From Calditrichota bacterium (GTDB lineage: Bacteria > Electryoneota > RPQS01): 8,887 nt of DNA. The DNA lies in NCBI GenBank assembly GCA_020057985.1, contig JAGVEU010000466.1, positions 1 through 8,887 of the forward strand, written 5' to 3'. The notes below the pieces were generated by a model, which made no database searches, was not told the origin of the DNA, and worked only from the letters and a program-made list of their open reading frames with translations. Each line of letters starts with the position of its first letter. Positions within the stretch are counted from its first letter, which is position 1. This document shows positions 1 to 5,274 of this stretch, in pieces. The position numbers and the translations under genes were made by a program.

Positions 1-272
1 CGGATTCATTACTTGATCTCCCGCTCTGGAAAGACCCTGAAGCTTTGTTTCGGGATACGATGGTCGCCGTTCTGCCGCGTCCGGGATTCAATCTTTCCCA
101 TGTGCGGAATGAGTACTTATCAAGGGCTCGAATCCTAAGGACACCTTTGCTGGAGATCTCTGCACGAGAAATCAGACAGCGAATTGGAAAAGGCGAGTCG
201 GTCAGTGATTTTATTGCACCACCTGTTTATACGTACATTCGGACGCACGGCTTGTACAAGGGCATACTTTGA
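1..272 (+). CDS. nadD: Nicotinate-nucleotide adenylyltransferase, C-terminal part (5' end outside window)
   Basis: NadD transfers AMP from ATP to nicotinate mononucleotide to make deamido-NAD in cytosolic NAD synthesis. Only the last 89 codons are here; the reading frame is open from base 3 and stops with TGA at 270-272. The start of the fragment reads DSLLDLPLWKDPEAL, the usual NadD 'D-x-L-x-x-L-x-x-W' segment. It is followed by VLPRPGF, then LLEISAREIRQRIGKGESV and APPVYTYIRTHGLY, which match the family's C-terminal nucleotide-binding 'ISxTxIR' motif and its 'P..V..YI...GLY' ending. The Thr usual in ISS/A-T-x-IR is Arg here, a small deviation. An internal TTG at 45 is not the start, because homology continues upstream of it. 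The gene often seen after nadD, rsfS, is absent; a secreted-protein gene follows after 199 bp. The family call is confident. Confidence 0.93.
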   Translation, partial: DSLLDLPLWKDPEALFRDTMVAVLPRPGFNLSHVRNEYLSRARILRTPLLEISAREIRQRIGKGESVSDFIAPPVYTYIRTHGLYKGIL

Positions 273-294
273 TCGTTGCAAGAAATTCACCCTA

Positions 295-330
295 CAGTGC
301 AATTCATGCGTGCTGCGCTGGCTTTTGCTT
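295..330 (+). terminator. Weak candidate terminator after nadD
   Basis: A 7-bp stem with one G-T pair (295-301 with 314-320) and a 12-nt loop is followed by GCTTTTGCTT. It lies 22 bp after the nadD stop, in the right place for a terminator, but the stem is short and the T run is broken. This is a weak call. Confidence 0.22.
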
Positions 331-404
331 ACTGAAACATCTGTTAATACACATCTATACAGCATCTTACATGGAATGCACACAGGCATAAGGCTTGCTT
401 TTCA

Positions 405-439
405 TATAGTTGCTCATCAATTTTTTGTTCTGTGATATT
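405..439 (+). promoter_or_regulatory. Possible promoter region for the 472 gene
   Basis: The AT-rich 395-440 stretch upstream of the 472 gene holds two imperfect -10 candidates. One is TATAGT at 405-410, 5/6 to consensus but with no recognisable -35. The other is GATATT at 434-439, preceded by an extended TGt and, 18 bp upstream, by a weak TTGCTC at 410-415. Neither is convincing alone. A promoter is expected here because the gene is 199 bp from nadD and functionally unrelated to it. Confidence 0.25.
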
Positions 440-456
440 ACTCTGATACACCAACC

Positions 457-463
457 AAAGGAG
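457..463 (+). promoter_or_regulatory. Ribosome binding site for the 472 gene
   Basis: AAAGGAG is a strong Shine-Dalgarno sequence 8 nt before the ATG at 472. With the signal peptide that begins directly at this Met, it fixes the start. Confidence 0.85.
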
Positions 464-471
464 AAAGAAAC

Positions 472-2544
472 ATGGGTCGCTCCCCAACCTTGTTACTAAT
501 CGGAATTCTTGTGGCGTTCTGCTCTCTGGCGCTTGCAGATCAACCCACCGAAATGCAGTCCGTTCTGGTTCCAAACGGTATTGACTTCATTCACAATTCC
601 CTCGACGATCCTCAGCCGGACACAATTCGCTACGACGACAACACGTCTACGTTCTTGAATACCGCAACTAATTTTTGGGTGCGTGTCAAGTTTACTGCAC
701 CCGACGACTTCGAGCTGCGCAGTGTGTACTTCCGGACCATCAACGGCTCCGGTACGGCTGCGCCGTGCTCCGTCTTTGTTTACTCAGCCAACGGCGACAA
801 TCTGGGTACAGTACTCAGCTCGCACCGTATCAACGGCAATGTCCCCGATTTCCAGTGGGTTGACACTAATGTGCCGACTCCAGTCAATTTCACTGCCGCT
901 CAGGACTTTTTCATCGTGATCGGCCCCAATCCCGGTGGTCCACAGGCTCAGGGATGGCATGTGCTCCTGGATAATGCCAACACGGGAGGTCGCAGCAAGA
1001 TCTCAACGACTGGCCGTCAAGGCAATTACGTCAACAGTGGTGGTGATTACTGGATCCGTGCCGGTGGCCAGGCAGCAGCGTTTACTGATCTTGATGCGCA
1101 AGAGTGCTTCGACCTGAACCGCCATGGCGATCCCGCTTTCAATACCGTCCTCGGCGATACACTGCAAATCAAAGCCCAGATTTATAATGCCGGCAATACA
1201 GACGTAGACGCATTCACCATTCACTGGTCTATCCAAGGCCCAGGCGGTGAAGTGTTCACCAATGAGATTGCAGTCTCAACTCCGCTTCCGTCTGGCTCAA
1301 TCGGCCAGTATACTGCAAGCCAGCGTTTCATTCCGGCTGTGAACGGAGAGTTCATTGCTACCTGTACCGTGAATGCAACCGGCGATGCGGTACCGGATAA
1401 CGACGTCACCATGCTACGTTTTTTCGTCGGCGGTAACCATCGCTGGTATCGCTATGATGACAACCAGACTCCGGACAGCTATGTGGGTTTCACACCCGGC
1501 AATGGCTGGGGTGTAACGTTCCTCCCCGCCGCGACTCCGGCAGCCATTGAGACTCTGCGGTTTGCCATGGGAGGAGCAGGTTCAGGAGACTTCCGCATTT
1601 ACATGAACGATCCCACGACTGGCGCACCTACTGGAACCCCTGTCTGGAGTGCAACACCTCAGGTTGTGCAAGGGTGGAATTCCGTTCCTGTGAGTCCGGC
1701 AGTCAATATTTTTGAAGGCGAGTCGTTCACGGTTGCCTACCTCTATACGACCATTGGCTTTGGAAAAGATGATACCCCACCCAATGACGCGGGGATTACA
1801 AACATGGGAATCATCTCTTGGCAAGCCGGATCGGACGGAGCGGAGTGGTTCGACGATCTGACAGGCAATTGGGCGATTCAGGTCTATATGGATACGACCA
1901 ATGCGCTGCCTCCATATCCTCTGATCGAAACAAGCGTGGATACGCTCCAGTTCGGAAGCGTTGATACGACAGGCAACACAAGCGCGACTCTCAGACTCTG
2001 GGTGTACAATCAGGGCGGTAGTCAGGTTCTAAGCGTCACCCAGATGGTGTTGAATCCGCCGGCCATCCGTCCCATGTATCAGCTTAGCCGCACCACGATG
2101 TCCGTTGCTGCCGGTGACTCGCAGTTTGTGGACATCACGTTCAACCCGGTAAATGTCCAAGCCTACAACGGTTTGCTTGCCATGACGAACAACTCACACA
2201 ACGAGCCGACAAAGAATATCATTGTTCGAGGCAGTGGCTCTCCGGCCCAAGCGGTGCAGATTGTCGAAAGTGGAATGCCCACTCAGTTCGGGCTGAGCCA
2301 AAACTTCCCGAATCCGTTTAATCCGCAAACCGAGATCGAATTCGCGTTGCCGATGAGTTCACCGGTGACACTCACGGTCTTCAATGTGCTCGGTCAGGAA
2401 GTTGAAATCCTTGCGTCAGGCTCATTCACCGCCGGTGTCTATAAAGTCACCTTCGATGCTAAGAACCAGACTTCCGGTCTATACTTCTACAAACTCGAAG
2501 CAGGTTCCTTCATCTCCCTCAAGAAGATGATGCTGCTCAAATAG
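472..2544 (+). CDS. Secreted multi-domain beta-sandwich protein with type-A C-terminal sorting domain
   Basis: A 690-aa protein with a Sec signal peptide (residues 1-22, Arg3, hydrophobic core 7-20, likely cut at ALA|DQ). About 50-200 is a beta-rich module beginning IRYDD. About 204-320 looks like a CARDB-type Ig-like domain, with an 'IYNAGNTDVDAF' core and 'GDAVPDNDVTML' near its end. About 325-476 is a second module that again starts YRYDD, suggesting internal duplication of the first. About 485-590 resembles the ASH/choice-of-anchor-D fold ('LQFGSVDTTG', 'FVDITFNPV', 'NNSHNEP'). Residues 600-690 are the sorting domain: FGLSQNFPNPFNPQTEIEF, then a 'VFNVLGQEV' strand, 'SGLYFYKLEAG' and the KKMMLLK end. 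In known T9SS systems such tails direct outer-membrane export and are removed. No catalytic motif was recognised, so a structural or adhesive surface role is inferred. It has only three Cys after the signal. It appears monocistronic, between a candidate promoter and a strong hairpin. Confidence 0.9.
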   Translation: MGRSPTLLLIGILVAFCSLALADQPTEMQSVLVPNGIDFIHNSLDDPQPDTIRYDDNTSTFLNTATNFWVRVKFTAPDDFELRSVYFRTINGSGTAAPCSVFVYSANGDNLGTVLSSHRINGNVPDFQWVDTNVPTPVNFTAAQDFFIVIGPNPGGPQAQGWHVLLDNANTGGRSKISTTGRQGNYVNSGGDYWIRAGGQAAAFTDLDAQECFDLNRHGDPAFNTVLGDTLQIKAQIYNAGNTDVDAFTIHWSIQGPGGEVFTNEIAVSTPLPSGSIGQYTASQRFIPAVNGEFIATCTVNATGDAVPDNDVTMLRFFVGGNHRWYRYDDNQTPDSYVGFTPGNGWGVTFLPAATPAAIETLRFAMGGAGSGDFRIYMNDPTTGAPTGTPVWSATPQVVQGWNSVPVSPAVNIFEGESFTVAYLYTTIGFGKDDTPPNDAGITNMGIISWQAGSDGAEWFDDLTGNWAIQVYMDTTNALPPYPLIETSVDTLQFGSVDTTGNTSATLRLWVYNQGGSQVLSVTQMVLNPPAIRPMYQLSRTTMSVAAGDSQFVDITFNPVNVQAYNGLLAMTNNSHNEPTKNIIVRGSGSPAQAVQIVESGMPTQFGLSQNFPNPFNPQTEIEFALPMSSPVTLTVFNVLGQEVEILASGSFTAGVYKVTFDAKNQTSGLYFYKLEAGSFISLKKMMLLK

Positions 2545-2571
2545 ATCTCATCCGGCTGCGGAGAGACAATA

Positions 2572-2605
2572 AAAGCGGTGATGGCCGAAAGGTCATCACC
2601 GCTTT
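2572..2605 (+). terminator. Hairpin terminator after the 472 gene
   Basis: A 15-bp stem (2572-2586 with 2591-2605, one G-T pair) closes on a GAAA tetraloop, 27 bp after the stop. The arm ends AAA/TTT, so the stem itself supplies a short T run; the bases after it (GCGTTCAG) are not T-rich. It could act on either strand or protect the 3' end. The stem is plainly visible; efficiency as an intrinsic terminator is inferred. Confidence 0.7.
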
Positions 2606-2847
2606 GCGTTCAGATCTCCCCCTCTTAAAACTCCTCTGTCATTCTGCTATATTCATCCACTGTGACTATCCATGGCGGCTTATTTTTTGAAAGAGCATAA
2701 AACAGGCAAACAGAAGATCGACAACCGATTCCTTGTCCTCTCAGCATCCAACGTTAATGGCCAAACAGGACTATTGGAAATGCGTATGTCACTATTAAAG
2801 CACTGGTTTCGTAAGTTGCTTTTTTTTTTATAGTTAGAAAATAATGC
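2606..2847. other. Intergenic stretch, no convincing gene
   Basis: This is the non-coding part before the operon promoter. It is fairly AT-rich and ends in ten T (2820-2829) followed by ATAGTTAGAAAATAATG, which may act as an UP element for the promoter just downstream. An open frame of 53 codons (ATG 2672, TAG 2831-2833) has no Shine-Dalgarno, no recognisable motif and runs into the T tract, so it is not called as a gene. No tRNA-like or repeat structure was seen. Confidence 0.6.
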
Positions 2848-2876
2848 TTGACAATGCCATATAGACTGCCTATATT
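2848..2876 (+). promoter_or_regulatory. Strong sigma70-type promoter for the propeller-protease operon
   Basis: A perfect -35 TTGACA (2848-2853), exactly 17 bp, then TATATT (2871-2876, 5/6 to TATAAT). Transcription should begin near A2883. AT-rich DNA with a ten-T run lies at about -63 to -38, as expected for an UP element. The predicted transcript has an untranslated leader of about 149 nt before the 3032 gene, or 57 nt before the possible leader ORF at 2940. An 8-bp palindrome GACCGGTC at 2899-2906, about +17 to +24, could be an operator half-site, but that is weak. The promoter is read from the sequence; its activity is inferred. Confidence 0.78.
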
Positions 2877-2939
2877 ATTTACACTGGCTTTCGAGACTGA
2901 CCGGTCTATTCGTGAATTAAAACACATTTTGAGGTTAAC

Positions 2940-3035
2940 ATGCGCGAATCACTCTGCTGTTTGAATGAAACAAAGCGGCAGGGAGATTCGCGTCTTTTGT
3001 TTTGGAGTACAAATAAACGCATCCTAACATCATGA
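2940..3035 (+). CDS. Possible 31-codon leader peptide overlapping the next gene by ATGA
   Basis: ATG at 2940 follows GAGG (2931-2934) by 5 nt, and the frame stays open for 31 codons to TGA at 3033-3035. The stop overlaps the ATG of the 740-aa gene at 3032 (ATGA), the classic arrangement for translational coupling. The next gene has no Shine-Dalgarno of its own: the nearest GGAG is about 25 nt upstream. The peptide begins MRESLCCLNETKRQ and ends NKRILTS; it is hydrophilic and matches no family I know. Codons 2-18 lie inside the terminator-like hairpin at 2943-2992, so ribosomes here would open it. Against it: a 31-codon open frame is not rare by chance. Alternatively, if one base were wrong between 3017 and 3031, it would be the true N-terminus of the next protein and place Lys-Arg before its signal-peptide core. 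Confidence 0.4.
   Translation: MRESLCCLNETKRQGDSRLLFWSTNKRILTS
2943..3003 (+). terminator. Terminator-like hairpin in the operon leader (candidate attenuator or small-RNA end)
   Basis: A long stem pairs 2943-2962 with 2973-2992. It opens with eight perfect pairs (CGCGAATC/GATTCGCG), has one A-A mismatch, then eleven pairs including three G-T, and a loop of about 10 nt. It is followed at once by TCTTTTGTTTT (2993-3003). This is the form of an intrinsic terminator, but it lies about 60-120 nt downstream of a strong promoter and directly upstream of the 3032 gene. It could be an attenuator limiting operon transcription, the 3' end of a roughly 120-nt RNA starting near 2883, or the terminator of an upstream transcript. 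The structure is seen; the role is inferred. Confidence 0.62.
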
Positions 3036-5254
3036 TAACGCTGTATTTAATAGTTCTTATAGTAGTCGTCATTCCTTGCAGGTCCTTGGCCCAGGGATGG
3101 ACTGAAGTGTCTGGAATTTCTGAGCTTGTACAGACGGCAAAATGCCTGCACGGCAGTGATACATTGGCCGTCCATACTGTGCAGGAGAAGCTCTATTGGA
3201 CGAGTGATCTTGGTCAGACATGGCAGAGAGCCTCCATGCCGACACCCACAGTCACCCCTGTATATTCTATGGAATTTTTCCGATGGGGAGGAGAGGTGAA
3301 TTGGCTTCTTAGTCGGCCTTTGGCTCCCTATCTCTTTCGCTCGACGGATCTGGGTGCGACGTGGTCGGAAGCCAGTCCTTCACCGCCTCGTGTTGGTCTA
3401 AGCAGACTGACACTCGATCAGACGATGAGGCTCTGGGGAATTGGTGTCAGCGGTTCCAAGTTGTACTATAGCGACGATGCCGGGTTCACATGGGACTCGC
3501 TGACTGTGGCTGCCGAGGTGGCACTGCTCGGAAACTTGTGGATCGCACCGAATGATGTAAACATCCTCTGGTTAGCGGCGGCGGGAAGCGGTGTCTATTT
3601 TTCCGCGAATCGAGGAGCAAACTGGACTCAGAGCCTCGCTGTTACGTCACCGACGCGCGTAGATGACATTGAAGGAAATCCGCAGAATCCCAATAGCGCC
3701 ATTGCGGTTTTTCGGCAGGATTCGCTGGCATGGAACCACGGCGACGGCGTGTGGGAACGACTCGCCGTTCCGCTATCGGGCAATGCCGGAGACATGATTT
3801 TCTTGCAGAATGACTCGACTAATATTCTTACGGTGCGCGGATATGACGAACCTAATAACCTCCTGCACTCGATGGATGCGGGGCAGACGTGGTTTATAGA
3901 CGACGGACCGTTTTACACCGTCAGCGCAGGTCAACTTGAAATTCTGGACCGAGTTCGTGGTTTAATTTGCGCGTATCTGAATGTCGGAATGCTGGTCAGC
4001 ACGTCCAATTGGCAAGACAAACATCACGTGAGCATCGGATCTGATCTATGGCGTAAGTATTTTAGATTCTCCACTCAGACGCCAAGGATTGTGTGGGGAT
4101 ATCAGTATTCTTATTTTGGAGATGAGGCGGAGGCGATTTGGGTCTCCAACAATGGCGGAATGACTTGGCAACTGACTCCATTCATGGCACGTTCCCATTC
4201 CTACGCGCAGGTTCCGGGTCGGGATGCAATTTACGTAGTCTACCAAAACCGGGATCTGTTTATCTTGTCCTATCCTGACTTGTCGTTTGAGCAACTCAAC
4301 ACTCCGGCCGGAACAACGTTGATTTCAGTCATTGCGTCTCCAGCAGACACTTCAGTGCTTTATGCATTTAACTACGGAACCGGGCTGAACGTCTCTGAAG
4401 ACCGGGGCATCACGTGGCGAACAGTAACTTGGCCTGTGGAAGCTCTCTACGAGATTCTGCCCTCTCCGGCATCACGATCAAGGGTGTTCTTATGGAGCGG
4501 TCTCTTTGACCCGGTAGAGGTATGGCGAACCGACGACTTTGGAGCAGGTTGGCAACTGATTTTCCATCGTAACAGTGGAGTTATTGTCGATTCATGGGTA
4601 AGCAGAGAGGCGCCCAATGATCTCAACGTGTGCATTCGTAGAGCTAATGAAGAGTGGTACTTCTACTCAACAGACGGTGGCCTGACCTTTGACTCCGTGC
4701 TCACGGCCGCACAAGATCAAGGATATCATGTTTATCCGTGGGGAGACTCGTTAGGTGCGATATCAGTCTTATCTCTACCACAAAATGCTGACAGCGCTTT
4801 TGTTACGACCGATCGAGGGCACGCTTTCCAATTCCGTGCGGCGCTTCCAGAAGTTACGCGCTACCGGCATGTGCTTTTCGGCAAATTCTCGCAAATCCTG
4901 GTTGATGATTATGAGACAGATAGGCTGTTCTACTATTCGCCCCTGCAGGACAACAGCCCATATCCTACTGCGCAGCCGATTTCCGGAATGTGTAAGTTGG
5001 AGGTTTTCCCGAATCCTGCAAATGCCTCCTCTTTTCTAAAGCTCCAACTTCCACAATTGGCTGATCCTGTTAGAATCCGCTTCTTCGATATTCTCGGAAG
5101 AGAAGTCCAGACGATACTGCTGTCAGGAAGAACTGGAGCGTCGCAAGTCATCCCTCTGCCCATTGAAACTTTACCTTCTGGAACATATCTTCTCCGACTT
5201 GAAACAACCAAGAGCCAGCCACTTGGCAAAACGAGGCTCACTATTATTCGGTAA
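3032..5254 (+). CDS. Secreted Asp-box (BNR/sortilin-like) beta-propeller protein with C-terminal sorting domain
   Basis: A 740-aa protein with an N-terminal export signal (hydrophobic 4-15, likely cut at SLA|QG near residue 20); unusually, no Lys or Arg precedes the core. Ten Asp-box-like motifs (S/T-x-D/N-x-G-x-x-W/F) occur at about 57, 104, 147, 191, 280, 372, 455, 500, 546 and 592, for example STDLGATW, SMDAGQTW and SEDRGITW. Spacing is mostly 43-46 residues or about twice that, where a blade seems to have lost its box. This is the layout of BNR/sortilin/Ycf48-like propellers, which usually bind proteins or glycans. I see no sialidase catalytic set, so an enzyme call is not justified. Residues about 652-740 form the sorting domain (LEVFPNPAN, then FFDILGREV, then LPSGTYLLRLET), without the NPFNP form used by both neighbours. 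It is first in an operon, 20 bp before the protease gene. There is no in-frame upstream start: TAA lies at 3014-3016. Confidence 0.9.
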   Translation: MITLYLIVLIVVVIPCRSLAQGWTEVSGISELVQTAKCLHGSDTLAVHTVQEKLYWTSDLGQTWQRASMPTPTVTPVYSMEFFRWGGEVNWLLSRPLAPYLFRSTDLGATWSEASPSPPRVGLSRLTLDQTMRLWGIGVSGSKLYYSDDAGFTWDSLTVAAEVALLGNLWIAPNDVNILWLAAAGSGVYFSANRGANWTQSLAVTSPTRVDDIEGNPQNPNSAIAVFRQDSLAWNHGDGVWERLAVPLSGNAGDMIFLQNDSTNILTVRGYDEPNNLLHSMDAGQTWFIDDGPFYTVSAGQLEILDRVRGLICAYLNVGMLVSTSNWQDKHHVSIGSDLWRKYFRFSTQTPRIVWGYQYSYFGDEAEAIWVSNNGGMTWQLTPFMARSHSYAQVPGRDAIYVVYQNRDLFILSYPDLSFEQLNTPAGTTLISVIASPADTSVLYAFNYGTGLNVSEDRGITWRTVTWPVEALYEILPSPASRSRVFLWSGLFDPVEVWRTDDFGAGWQLIFHRNSGVIVDSWVSREAPNDLNVCIRRANEEWYFYSTDGGLTFDSVLTAAQDQGYHVYPWGDSLGAISVLSLPQNADSAFVTTDRGHAFQFRAALPEVTRYRHVLFGKFSQILVDDYETDRLFYYSPLQDNSPYPTAQPISGMCKLEVFPNPANASSFLKLQLPQLADPVRIRFFDILGREVQTILLSGRTGASQVIPLPIETLPSGTYLLRLETTKSQPLGKTRLTIIR

Positions 5255-5261
5255 ACACAAG

Positions 5262-5267
5262 AAAGGA
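5262..5267 (+). promoter_or_regulatory. Ribosome binding site for the protease gene
   Basis: AAAGGA lies 7 nt before the ATG at 5275, inside the 20-bp gap after the previous stop. It supports independent initiation within a shared transcript; no promoter or terminator fits in the gap. Confidence 0.8.
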
Positions 5268-5274
5268 ATTCACC

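Noticed and set aside
472..540. Lipoprotein signal peptide around Cys17 of the 690-aa protein
   Set aside because: The residue before the Cys is Phe, not Ala/Gly/Ser, so there is no lipobox; ALA|DQ fits ordinary signal peptidase I cleavage.
2543..2618. AGATCTC direct repeats (2543-2549 and 2612-2618) flanking the hairpin after the 472 gene, resembling a tiny insertion with target duplication
   Set aside because: Only 7 bp, one copy overlaps the stop codon, and the hairpin is well explained as a terminator. Chance is the simpler reading.
2672..2833. 53-codon open frame on + strand starting MAAYFLKEHK, ending in the ten-T tract
   Set aside because: No Shine-Dalgarno before the ATG, no signal or known motif, and it ends in low-complexity TTT codons just before the promoter. 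A frame of this length is expected now and then by chance.
3032..5254. Sialidase/neuraminidase annotation suggested by Asp boxes
   Set aside because: Asp boxes are structural and occur in many non-enzymatic propellers; I could not find the Arg triad and Tyr/Glu catalytic set, so only a propeller is claimed.
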